From a virus: 24,406 nucleotides of DNA. The notes beneath the pieces were generated by a model. The model did not search any database. It was given only the letters and a program-made list of their open reading frames with translations, and was not told where the DNA came from. Shown here one piece after another: positions 6,413 through 13,394 of this stretch. The first letter of the stretch is position 1. Every line of letters begins with the position of its first letter. The stretch spans positions 1 through 24,406 of IMG/VR virus record IMGVR_UViG_3300009702_000408. One strand, written 5' to 3'. A program made the position numbers and the translations under genes.

Positions 6413-7468
6413 TTATTTTATTTCTGTTTTTATGATTGCCCGACCTAACATTTCAACAACTTGTGGTACCACGGCATTCCCTAACTGTTTAAGTCGGGCC
6501 GACCTGTTCTTGACTACGCTTGCAACCCGCGGGATATGGATAGGTTCTACGTCCCAATGTCCGTCCAACCTTCTGGATAACCCATCAACCATTCGACCCA
6601 TGCGGGATTGAGACTCCCAGCTTTCGGGTTCTGCATGTCGTGGACCTGCCTTCCCAATAATCCGTTTGTTGGAACATTTTGACAGCTTTTTGCTGTCCCG
6701 TCCTTGTGGTCCCTCTGCGTCGGCGTGGGCCACATGCGAACTGATCGGTTCAATGTTATTTGGACATGCTTCCCTGTGTTCGGATTGTATGCTCTCTCCC
6801 CCGGTTTTGCTGACTCTCCCTCCTTTGTAGTTAGGGTATTTAATAGTGGACCCTCCCCTGCTGTTTGCGCACTCGGCGTGGGCCACATCTTCTGCGCTAA
6901 CGCTTTCTCTAAATTTCTGTTTTTGTCGTTCAATCTGTTTGGGGTTATATTCCCCGTCAATCCCACTCTCATTGTGGGCCACAATCCAGACTCTTTTTCT
7001 TTCGTGCGGGGCCTGGACGGCGCAAGCTGGTATGTTGAATACCCGTGTTTCGTAACCTTCTTTTTCCAAATCAGAAACCGTGCGTCCGAGGCCCATTTCG
7101 TGATGAATAAAGCCCTGCACATTCTCGCCAATGACCCATCTGGGTTTGACTTCTCGTATAACTCGTAGCATTTCAGGCCAGAGGTCACGGTCGTCTGTAT
7201 GGCCTCTGCGCTTCCCAGCAACTGACCACGGCTGGCAGGGGAACCCTCCGCAAATAAGGTCGATTTCTGGGATTCCGTCGAGCCAAAAAGAACTCGGTTC
7301 CAATGTTCTGATGTCGTCATAAATTAAAACCTCCGGCCAATGTTTTTTCAAAACCAATTGCGCTTTTTTATCAGCTTCACAAAACGCAACTGTTTTCATT
7401 CCAGCGCGTTCTAACCCCAAACTGAATCCGCCGATGCCTGAAAAAAGATCAAGTATATTCATCCGCAT
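6413..7468 (-). CDS. C5 cytosine-specific DNA methyltransferase
   Basis: A complete methyltransferase of the Dcm type that moves a methyl group from S-adenosylmethionine to cytosine C5. Motif I is DLFSGIGGFSLGLERAG (7-23), motif IV GGFPCQPWS (74-82, catalytic C78), motif VI GENVQGF (114-120), motif VIII HERKRVWIVAH (155-165), and motifs IX-X end at RLKQLGNAVVPQ (325-336). The stretch of about 165-300 is the variable target-recognition region. No restriction endonuclease is adjacent, so it is probably an orphan enzyme that protects phage DNA from host restriction. GGAG lies 11 bases before the ATG at 7468; an ATG at 7462 is an alternative. The gene overlaps the end of the 78-aa gene by 10 bases. 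Its middle also encodes a second protein in the +1 frame. Confidence 0.95.
   Translation of the reverse strand: MRMNILDLFSGIGGFSLGLERAGMKTVAFCEADKKAQLVLKKHWPEVLIYDDIRTLEPSSFWLDGIPEIDLICGGFPCQPWSVAGKRRGHTDDRDLWPEMLRVIREVKPRWVIGENVQGFIHHEMGLGRTVSDLEKEGYETRVFNIPACAVQAPHERKRVWIVAHNESGIDGEYNPKQIERQKQKFRESVSAEDVAHAECANSRGGSTIKYPNYKGGRVSKTGGESIQSEHREACPNNIEPISSHVAHADAEGPQGRDSKKLSKCSNKRIIGKAGPRHAEPESWESQSRMGRMVDGLSRRLDGHWDVEPIHIPRVASVVKNRSARLKQLGNAVVPQVVEMLGRAIIKTEIK
6547..7320 (-). CDS. Nested overlapping gene: WPTP-repeat phage protein in the +1 frame of the methyltransferase
   Basis: A 257-codon frame lies wholly inside the methyltransferase gene, shifted by one base. Its ATG at 7320 has a GGAGG site at 7330-7334, spacing 9. 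The protein has SPASRGQLLGSAEA (27-40) and TSGLKCYELYEKS (46-58), then APSRPRTKEKESGLWPTM (100-117), two MWPTP blocks (145-149, 186-190), and a C-terminus with LNPAWVEWLMGYPEGWTD (237-254). I recognise this order, including repeated WPTP blocks and the LNPxWVEWLMGxPxGWTDL tail, from phage proteins that also occur as separate genes with no methyltransferase overlap; their function is not established to my knowledge. The Cys-Gln-Pro region of the methyltransferase read one base later gives the SPASRGQLLGS segment. Whether the protein is made here is an inference from the ribosome binding site, length and family likeness. Confidence 0.6.
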   Translation of the reverse strand: MTTSEHWNRVLFGSTESQKSTLFAEGSPASRGQLLGSAEAIQTTVTSGLKCYELYEKSNPDGSLARMCRALFITKWASDARFLIWKKKVTKHGYSTYQLAPSRPRTKEKESGLWPTMRVGLTGNITPNRLNDKNRNLEKALAQKMWPTPSAQTAGEGPLLNTLTTKEGESAKPGERAYNPNTGKHVQITLNRSVRMWPTPTQRDHKDGTAKSCQNVPTNGLLGRQVHDMQNPKAGSLNPAWVEWLMGYPEGWTDIGT

Positions 7469-7695
7469 ATAATATATTCTCCGATTTCCTCTTCTTTTTT
7501 ACGAAGAAGCCATTCTTTGACGTATAGCTCGAATGGACCTCCATTCGGAGTATCATATTCTGTTACAAAACTTTTTGATTTGGGGAAAAATATTTCGACC
7601 TGTTGGCCGTCTTCGAGGTGGACTTTTACTTTGCGGGATAATTCGCGGTCTTGAATTAATTCAGGGGAATACAACTTAATAAGATCATCCGGCAT
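7459..7695 (-). CDS. Small hypothetical protein (78 aa)
   Basis: The start at 7695 has AAGGAGTCGATC upstream, the common leader in this phage. The protein has a helical N-terminus, a beta section (KVKVHLEDGQQVEIFFPKS) and a charged C-terminal helix (ELYVKEWLLRKKEEEIGEYI). I do not recognise it. It overlaps the methyltransferase start by 10 bases, so the two are likely co-translated. A strong hairpin lies about 40 bases upstream of it. Confidence 0.65.
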   Translation of the reverse strand: MPDDLIKLYSPELIQDRELSRKVKVHLEDGQQVEIFFPKSKSFVTEYDTPNGGPFELYVKEWLLRKKEEEIGEYIICG

Positions 7696-7736
7696 GATCG
7701 ACTCCTTATTTTTCGTTATTGATCGTTAGATTCAGT

Positions 7737-7767
7737 GTGCGGCAAGGCCATTAAAACCTTGCCGCAC
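7737..7767. other. Intergenic hairpin, 11-bp perfect stem
   Basis: GTGCGGCAAGG at 7737-7747 pairs perfectly with CCTTGCCGCAC at 7757-7767 across a 9-base loop. It lies between the HAD-like gene and the 78-aa gene. Neither strand has a T-run after the stem, so it is not a typical intrinsic terminator. It may be an RNA-processing or mRNA-stabilising structure between two parts of the operon, or a protein-binding site. Confidence 0.6.
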
Positions 7768-7792
7768 GGTTGGTACCGCTACCTGGAGAAGG

Positions 7793-8407
7793 CTACTCTG
7801 CCATGACAGGAAAGGACTTGTCCTTCACAGTCACAACCGCATTGTCTGCCATTGTATCTGATATTGAGCATCGGTGCAAACATTTTAAGTCGATATTTTC
7901 CTGGTCCATCCAATTGAATACCGCCGTGAGGCCCGTCTGAGACTGCGCTCTGTCAGAATAGATGTGAATATGATAGCCAGCATCCTGATATGATTTCATG
8001 GCGTCAAACACGCCTTCTATTGGCTCTCCGGCGATTATTTCACGTTCTTCCCAATGTTTTCGAGACGAATGAATGCCTCCATCGAATATCATTTGTATGA
8101 TTGGCTTCATATCTTCGTGGATTGGAGGCTCGTCAAGATTAAGCCGTGGCAGAACATTAGATTCAACCGAAGGCTTTTCTGAGGGCTGTGGAATCATTTC
8201 AGAAGGTTCTTCGTCTGATGGTTGAAAATGCCCGTCTTCATTTCCTAAACTGTGATCGGGTTGAGATTTCAAATCGAGATTTGGAGAGTTTTTGTCTTTC
8301 TCCACGATCAACGGATCATTATCTTCCATGGCAGGCGGAACAGAGGATAATTCTATTCTTTTCTTCTTGTCTGGTTCACTTCCAAAAGGGTTATTTAAGT
8401 CTGTCAT
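7793..8407 (-). CDS. HAD-like phosphatase-fold protein, probably inactive
   Basis: The first 95 residues are low-complexity, acidic and Pro/Ser-rich, starting MTDLNNPFGSEPDKKKR. The rest resembles the small HAD-type phage and bacterial proteins that read DFDGVIHSxxxxW, then a helix, then HIFSSRS. Here the corresponding parts are MIFDGGIHSSRKHW (about 107-120) and GYHIHIYSDRAQSQTG (about 144-159). The first Asp of the DxDG motif, the nucleophile of HAD phosphatases, is replaced by Ile (ATA codon). The second Asp and the motif II Ser are retained. Activity as a phosphatase is therefore doubtful. AAAGGAG lies upstream of the ATG at 8407, and the gene follows the DNA polymerase gene. Confidence 0.6.
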   Translation of the reverse strand: MTDLNNPFGSEPDKKKRIELSSVPPAMEDNDPLIVEKDKNSPNLDLKSQPDHSLGNEDGHFQPSDEEPSEMIPQPSEKPSVESNVLPRLNLDEPPIHEDMKPIIQMIFDGGIHSSRKHWEEREIIAGEPIEGVFDAMKSYQDAGYHIHIYSDRAQSQTGLTAVFNWMDQENIDLKCLHRCSISDTMADNAVVTVKDKSFPVMAE

Positions 8408-8419
8408 AATTTTTCTCCT

Positions 8420-10570
8420 TTAAAATTTTCCATATCGGGTCGCTTCAAAAGCTACCGCCTGAATAGGAAACCCGGTCGCCCAATCAGGCACTTTTTCCAT
8501 AATTTCTTTGAACATTTCTTTGCTACCATTGTCGCGTTCTGAGACTATTTCATCATGAACTGTTAATACCACATCATATCCTGCCGCACGAGCACGAAGC
8601 ATCGCCCATGCTAATAACTCCCGACAGATGGCGGAATCATTGTTTTCTACAATTTTACCGCCATGCATGTGTTGAACTTCCCATTGCCGAGTGACAGAAT
8701 TGGTGCCGTAATATCTAAGTTGTGGTGATCGAAACGTAGTGATTTCAGCATCGAATCTTTTTGCTTCGGCCATAAAATTATTTGATGCTTCGACGATGGT
8801 ATCGCCCCAGTCTTCACGCCTGAATACAGTATGAATTAAAATATCAGGGTCTTCATCTGATCGTACAGAAAACATTTTGACGGTGGTAAATTTTATATGT
8901 GGACGATAATAAGACATCAATCGGCCAGATGGCAGACGCGCAAAAAGAAATCCTTTTTTACAAATATATTGTACGTCTCCTGTTTTATTGAATGGGCCGT
9001 CATAATCAGAATAATTTTCATCATGAATAATGGCCTCCATCATTCGTTTGACTGAATACACAGTGCCAGGATTCATAGTGGCTTCGATGGCGGCTTTGAT
9101 GGTAGCTCTCCACAACTTCACAATTCGAGGATTGTTTTTTCTCCATTCTCTTTTAATTTTTTCACCGAACGCTCGTGTAATATTTACATCATATACTCTT
9201 GAATCATATACACCCGCCATTTTTACAAAAGCATTGCCCCCGCCTTCGTATCCCATTGCCAATTCTGCAACTTTTCCAATAAAGCGTTGAGTCTTGGTGA
9301 CTGATTCAAACGGCACATTATAAATCCCACTGGCGGTATGTTCGTAAATTTTTCCGTGTGTTCTAAAAACTTCAAGACGTTCCTGATCGTCAGCCATCCA
9401 TGCAAGACATCGCGCTTCGATAGCGGAATAATCGCCACCGAAAAATGTTTTACCTTTCGATGGAATCAACATACTGCGAACACAGGATGCCAGAGCTTCC
9501 ATCGGGTCTTCATACATGGCCGATAGATAATCAATGTCTCTTGATTTTATAATTTCAACACACTCATCGGTGTCATCAAAAGATGGGCGTTGCATATTTT
9601 GTGGCTGGAACATACGACCACCCCACCTGCCAGTAGAGGCGGCATACACTTGTAAGAGACCGTGGACCCGGCCATCATCGGCGATCAGATGTTCCAGCAC
9701 TTTATATTTTGCAAGACTTGTTTTTCCTACCTGTTGTCGTGCGGTTAAAATCATGCGAACTTCGTTTGGTAGATCAGTGGCGAGCATCGCGGTCACTGCA
9801 TTCTTATCCATGCAAGGCATATTTATGCCGATGTCAAAAAGAAATTTTTTTATTTGTGCTATTTTCTTGGCGTCGGATACCTTTCCTAATGTGGCCTCAC
9901 TGACTTTGGCGTTCATACGATCAGTCACAGTATCAATAATATAGATTGCGTCTTTCACAGTATTAATATCCACATTGATACCACGAGTATTGATTTCCTG
10001 ATCCATAATCCACACTTCTCGCTCCACTGGGTTAAGCGGGAGTAGTTTTCGATCACAAGCCATTTCTGTTTTCACATCCTGCACACAATAATTATAAAAC
10101 TCATCGAGTAAATCCGGGTCAGTACATCTTTTTCCGTTTCGTGGTTTTGAAAGTTTATTAATAAGATATTTTCCGCGTTTATCTTTTTGTTCGTCAGATG
10201 GCAAGCCTAATGCGAGAGCACATTTGGCAAGAGACATTGGAAGCGACATTGCCGCCGCTTTTGCCATTGTGTCATTCCAAAAAGAAAAGGGCGGTATTGG
10301 AAGTTTCAATGTATATTTCCAAATCACGAATTCAAAAAACGAATTCCATGCATTCAATTCAAAGTTATATGATTTATTAGGATCATATTGCAAGAACGCA
10401 GGAATCGCTTTATGATGGGGTAAAAATAAATCCACATCGTTTGGCGTGGAACCATATGCCATACAGACAACACGGGTGGAAGGATGTTGGGCATAGACAA
10501 ATGCACCATGCTTTTTTAGGTCACATTCACTATAGGTTTCAAAGTCGAAATAAATTTTATTTTTTGTCAC
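8420..10570 (-). CDS. DNA polymerase I-like family A polymerase with 3'-5' exonuclease domain
   Basis: This 716-aa enzyme is the phage replicase. An exonuclease domain comes first: Exo I IYFDFET (6-12; D9, E11), Exo II AWNSFFEFVIW (74-84), Exo III YNYCVQDV (169-176). The polymerase part has ASTGRWGG (321-328), motif A FFGGDYSAIEAR (376-387; metal-binding D380), motif B region IGKVAELAMGYEGGGNAF (431-448) and motif C TVHDE (670-674). No 5'-3' nuclease domain is present, as usual for phage replicases of this type. The start is GTG at 10570 with AAAGGA upstream. It lies just downstream of a terminator-like hairpin and within the DUF2815/DUF2800 cassette. Confidence 0.95.
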   Translation of the reverse strand: MTKNKIYFDFETYSECDLKKHGAFVYAQHPSTRVVCMAYGSTPNDVDLFLPHHKAIPAFLQYDPNKSYNFELNAWNSFFEFVIWKYTLKLPIPPFSFWNDTMAKAAAMSLPMSLAKCALALGLPSDEQKDKRGKYLINKLSKPRNGKRCTDPDLLDEFYNYCVQDVKTEMACDRKLLPLNPVEREVWIMDQEINTRGINVDINTVKDAIYIIDTVTDRMNAKVSEATLGKVSDAKKIAQIKKFLFDIGINMPCMDKNAVTAMLATDLPNEVRMILTARQQVGKTSLAKYKVLEHLIADDGRVHGLLQVYAASTGRWGGRMFQPQNMQRPSFDDTDECVEIIKSRDIDYLSAMYEDPMEALASCVRSMLIPSKGKTFFGGDYSAIEARCLAWMADDQERLEVFRTHGKIYEHTASGIYNVPFESVTKTQRFIGKVAELAMGYEGGGNAFVKMAGVYDSRVYDVNITRAFGEKIKREWRKNNPRIVKLWRATIKAAIEATMNPGTVYSVKRMMEAIIHDENYSDYDGPFNKTGDVQYICKKGFLFARLPSGRLMSYYRPHIKFTTVKMFSVRSDEDPDILIHTVFRREDWGDTIVEASNNFMAEAKRFDAEITTFRSPQLRYYGTNSVTRQWEVQHMHGGKIVENNDSAICRELLAWAMLRARAAGYDVVLTVHDEIVSERDNGSKEMFKEIMEKVPDWATGFPIQAVAFEATRYGKF

Positions 10571-10592
10571 TCCACATCCTTTAAAAAAATTG

Positions 10593-10622
10593 AAAAAAGT
10601 TTTCGCCGCCCAAAAGCGGCGA
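10593..10622 (-). terminator. Terminator-like hairpin (repeat copy 1) upstream of the polymerase gene
   Basis: On the minus strand TCGCCGC, a six-base loop TTTTGG and GCGGCGA form a perfect 7-bp GC-rich stem (10603-10622), followed by AAAC and a run of six T (10598-10593) and another T-run shortly after. It starts 8 bases past the stop of the 120-aa gene. It fits an intrinsic terminator, possibly a leaky one that lowers polymerase expression. The same module occurs at 11312-11344 and, degenerate, at 11013-11032. Confidence 0.65.
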
Positions 10623-10629
10623 GAATATG

Positions 10630-10992
10630 TTAATCGGTGTATTCATTGAGAATACGTTGCACTTCGTCGTTGGTCTTGGTGGACATCATATGGTTTTGAA
10701 AATTTAGATATCGCTTTCGTTCAACATCCATTAGTTTATTAAACTTTGAGTCGTTTCTCTCGTCACTGTATTCATATTTCGAGAAATCGAACGAATCCAT
10801 AACACTGTCATATCTATCGAGGCGTACGCACTCCTTTTTGAGTTGCACTTTGCCTTTACGGATGAGATCAGCTCTTTCTTTTTTCGAAAGCGTCTTCCCC
10901 GGACTCGTGCATTTCGCTGAGATGTCAGATGTTTTACTTTTATACAAATCTTTAAGTTGTTTTAGACAAATTTTTAGTTGCGCTGTATTCAT
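10630..10992 (-). CDS. Hypothetical basic helical protein (120 aa)
   Basis: The start at 10992 has the standard AAGGAGCCAGTC leader. The protein is highly charged and rich in Lys and Asp, with MNTAQLKICLKQLKDLYKSK at the N-terminus and a predicted helical character throughout. There is no membrane segment or recognised motif. It lies between two copies of the intergenic hairpin repeat in the replication operon. It may be a nucleic-acid or replication-complex accessory protein, but nothing in the sequence proves this. Confidence 0.65.
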   Translation of the reverse strand: MNTAQLKICLKQLKDLYKSKTSDISAKCTSPGKTLSKKERADLIRKGKVQLKKECVRLDRYDSVMDSFDFSKYEYSDERNDSKFNKLMDVERKRYLNFQNHMMSTKTNDEVQRILNEYTD

Positions 10993-11012
10993 GACTGGCT
11001 CCTTATTTATTC

Positions 11013-11032
11013 AAAAGTTTTCGCCGCCCAAA
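11013..11032 (-). repeat. Degenerate copy of the intergenic hairpin module (copy 2)
   Basis: Twenty bases, AAAAGTTTTCGCCGCCCAAA, match copy 1 exactly, but the second stem arm is replaced by GGCAATGA. Only a weak GCC/GGC pairing remains and the T-run is shortened to four. It sits between the 81-aa and 120-aa genes. It appears to be a decayed copy that would no longer stop transcription. Confidence 0.6.
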
Positions 11033-11043
11033 GGCAATGAATT

Positions 11044-11289
11044 TTAATTATCTTCATTTGGATTCCTTTCATATCCTAATACTGAGACTATTGATTCCTG
11101 TTGGTCGTCGGTGAGTGTGTTAAAAATCAACTGTTGTATCCGGGTGAGTTCTTCAATGTTGCTTTTTATGCGTTCGATTTCGCCATCGCACAACATGCTT
11201 TGCTCGTTAATATATCCTTCGATGATTTCTTCTGCGGTGATTCCTGGGTCACTACTTTCTATTAAGTGCGGCCATTTTGTAAATTTCAT
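11044..11289 (-). CDS. Small hypothetical acidic protein (81 aa)
   Basis: ATG at 11289 is preceded by TAGGAGTCAATT. The protein begins MKFTKWPHLIESSDPGITAE and then has an acidic amphipathic helix, CDGEIERIKSNIEELTRIQQ (about 34-53), followed by LTDDQQESIVSVLGY. I recognise no family. It is the first gene after the terminator-like hairpin downstream of the ssDNA-binding protein gene. Confidence 0.6.
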   Translation of the reverse strand: MKFTKWPHLIESSDPGITAEEIIEGYINEQSMLCDGEIERIKSNIEELTRIQQLIFNTLTDDQQESIVSVLGYERNPNEDN

Positions 11290-11311
11290 AATTGACTCCT
11301 ATAAAAAATTG

Positions 11312-11344
11312 AAAAAAGTTCTCGCCGCCCAAAGACGGCGAGAA
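11312..11344 (-). terminator. Terminator-like hairpin (repeat copy 3) after the ssDNA-binding protein gene
   Basis: On the minus strand TTCTCGCCG and CGGCGAGAA form a perfect 9-bp stem (11336-11344 with 11319-11327) around an 8-base loop, followed by C and six T (11317-11312). It begins 22 bases after the stop of the DUF2815 gene. A terminator here would let the abundant ssDNA-binding protein be made at higher levels than the genes downstream. Confidence 0.7.
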
Positions 11345-11365
11345 AAGATTAATCATAAGGGTTAA

Positions 11366-12061
11366 TCAACCAAAAGGATTATTACTATCTCCCGCAGGAA
11401 GAGCTTCCTGGCTTGCTTGATTACCATCTTTGAATATATCTCCACTGGCCCCCATGTCTTCGGCCATTGGGACTTCGCCAAAATCATTGGCCGCACTGGA
11501 GCCATCTCCGCCAAGTGCTTCGCCTTCTTTCAATAGTTGAACCCCTCGAAGGCTGAATGCAATGCCATCTCCACCTGTATTATAGGGGTAAGCGACACAA
11601 GAGATACGAAGATAATCACCGGACTTGATACCTGAACCCTGTTCCAGAATATCTTCGTTCCTTTGATTTTTAATCACGATATCTTGTGTGTTTTTGCAAT
11701 TGAAAAAGAAATGATTATTAAACTCAGGCATCTGTCCTACACGTTTACCTTTTGGTAATCCGCCCAGATCAGGTCCGCCTTCTTTATCACCGTCGCGCAA
11801 TGGATTACGAAACCCAGGCAACGGAGCTTTATTCCCCCATCCTTGGATGTAAGCCATTTTTGCGGCGTTACGCAGAGCCTTTATTGTTTCAGTGGCTTCT
11901 TTTGGTACAAGTACCTGAACAGATTTTTCCAATTTTCCGTTCTGTTTGTTTTCTTCAAATTTGAAAATTTTGATATATGAGCCACGAACAGGGTGTTCCA
12001 AAGTTGTGACTACCTTCAACTGCGCTTTTTGCTCATCGGTTAATTCAGTTGCGTATTTCAT
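11366..12061 (-). CDS. DUF2815 family ssDNA-binding protein
   Basis: Family features are visible: a beta-rich N-terminal half, FRNPLRDGDKEG (84-95), PEFNNHFFFNCKN, GDYLRISCVAYPYNTGGDGIAF and VQLLKEGEALGG, then NDFG. DUF2815 proteins are annotated as phage ssDNA-binding proteins and sit next to DUF2800 in replication cassettes, as here. The C-terminal 45 residues are disordered, acidic and Gly/Ala-rich, ending GDSNNPFG. This resembles the layout of bacterial SSB, where an acidic tail ending in DxPF recruits partners; that analogy is my inference. AAAGGAGAATAATATT precedes the ATG, and a terminator-like hairpin follows the stop. Confidence 0.88.
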   Translation of the reverse strand: MKYATELTDEQKAQLKVVTTLEHPVRGSYIKIFKFEENKQNGKLEKSVQVLVPKEATETIKALRNAAKMAYIQGWGNKAPLPGFRNPLRDGDKEGGPDLGGLPKGKRVGQMPEFNNHFFFNCKNTQDIVIKNQRNEDILEQGSGIKSGDYLRISCVAYPYNTGGDGIAFSLRGVQLLKEGEALGGDGSSAANDFGEVPMAEDMGASGDIFKDGNQASQEALPAGDSNNPFG

Positions 12062-12065
12062 AATA

Positions 12066-13394
12066 TTATTCTCCTTTAGTTACATCGTTAAAATCATCGG
12101 CGTCGGTCGTTATTTCTATTTCAGGACGTTTATCCGATATGTGAGCGATGGTGAGTTTCCCTTCTGGTCTATCCCAGAAATCCTCCAATCCATCAATTTT
12201 CTTACCATTTGCTTTTATCGCTTTTTCAATATTTGGCGGCGATTTCACCTGCGCTGGCTGAAATAAATCTCCTTTCTTTGCCAGCTTATTTTTGACAACC
12301 CATTTCACCATTTTATCTTCATCAATAAAATAACGATTACCGGGTCTTCCTCGCACAACTTTATAATTAAGAATATCACGACCTGCCATTTTCTCATCGA
12401 AAGCATGAGCCTCTAAATGTTTTCCCCACTTATAAAACCCTGGCAGAAGTGGGAGGATCATTCCTATTTCATCATTGGTAAGTTCGTTGATTTCACACAA
12501 TGGCTTATCCGCCATTTTTGTAACATCCTCGAAATCTCCCTGTACCAATTTTGCGTTGAAAGCGGTTTGTGTCCTACAACCTGCTTTACCACGTCTGCAA
12601 AAACCATCAATGCACCAAGGTCCGGCGATACAAGGCGCATCGTTCTTGAGAGCGAGAGTAGCCGCAGGTTTTATTTCTAATTCTGCCCATTCTCTTAAAT
12701 GGCCTACAGTTATCTGCCATTGGTCAATGTGATCGAGACGTGGCTGAACAATGACGATATTCACCACATCATGGTCTTTAAAATCGAAAAGAAAATTGAG
12801 ATCGTTCACGGTCCCCAGGCCATATAACATAGCTTGTGAGTTATTTTCTGCGAAAACCCGAACTCCTTTACCAAATTTTAAATCGACAACATTGATGACT
12901 CTGACTTGTAGCACTTCTGTCGCTTCCAATTCCTGAACGACGCGCCATTTTTCATTTAATTCACCGACATATGCCGACCATATTTTGATGAAATCGGCGG
13001 TTCCCCAATTACCGGGAACAGCATCACCAAAGAAAACTTTTCTTTCGACATAAGATTGTTCACCTTTGAGATTACGACAGAAATCTAAATATAATTGAAC
13101 GCCTGCCATCATCTCATCATCGACCTCAATGACTTTATAATCAGAAGGTTGCCACCAGTTCATAATTTGAAAGTCACTTTTTTCTGTTTCTTTTACAGCA
13201 TATTTATTTTTATATTTGTTTGCGTTTTGATGACTTATTAAACATGATTCAGCTAAAGCATGTGCCGCACTTCCATACAAAGAGAACTCATTGTCAGGGT
13301 TCGGGAGAGCACTGTTTTCTCTCACCGACCCTGGACAATTAATCCATAACTTTGAACCACTCGCGGAAAGTTTGGCGTGTAAAGTCTTGTTCAT
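12066..13394 (-). CDS. DUF2800 RecB/Cas4-like PD-(D/E)XK nuclease
   Basis: The 442-aa product has the DUF2800 pattern: LSASGSKLWINCPGS near the N-terminus, GSAAHALAE (41-49, H45), GTADFI (131-136, D134) and VVDLKFGKG (169-177, D171 and K173), then NNSQAMLYGLG. This gives the His, Asp and Asp-x-Lys set of RecB/Cas4-type nucleases. C20 with C261, C266 and C273 (and C255) could hold an iron-sulphur cluster as in AddB and Cas4. It likely acts as an exonuclease in phage recombination with the DUF2815 partner downstream. The ATG overlaps the preceding stop (ATGA). Confidence 0.88.
   Translation of the reverse strand: MNKTLHAKLSASGSKLWINCPGSVRENSALPNPDNEFSLYGSAAHALAESCLISHQNANKYKNKYAVKETEKSDFQIMNWWQPSDYKVIEVDDEMMAGVQLYLDFCRNLKGEQSYVERKVFFGDAVPGNWGTADFIKIWSAYVGELNEKWRVVQELEATEVLQVRVINVVDLKFGKGVRVFAENNSQAMLYGLGTVNDLNFLFDFKDHDVVNIVIVQPRLDHIDQWQITVGHLREWAELEIKPAATLALKNDAPCIAGPWCIDGFCRRGKAGCRTQTAFNAKLVQGDFEDVTKMADKPLCEINELTNDEIGMILPLLPGFYKWGKHLEAHAFDEKMAGRDILNYKVVRGRPGNRYFIDEDKMVKWVVKNKLAKKGDLFQPAQVKSPPNIEKAIKANGKKIDGLEDFWDRPEGKLTIAHISDKRPEIEITTDADDFNDVTKGE

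Noticed and set aside
6704-7168. Plus-strand frame of 154 codons opposite the methyltransferase
   Set aside because: Both minus-strand frames in this stretch contain conserved motifs; the plus-strand one has none, so it is a shadow.
9534-9944. Plus-strand frame of 136 codons opposite the DNA polymerase
   Set aside because: It is antisense to conserved polymerase motifs and has no ribosome binding site or family likeness.
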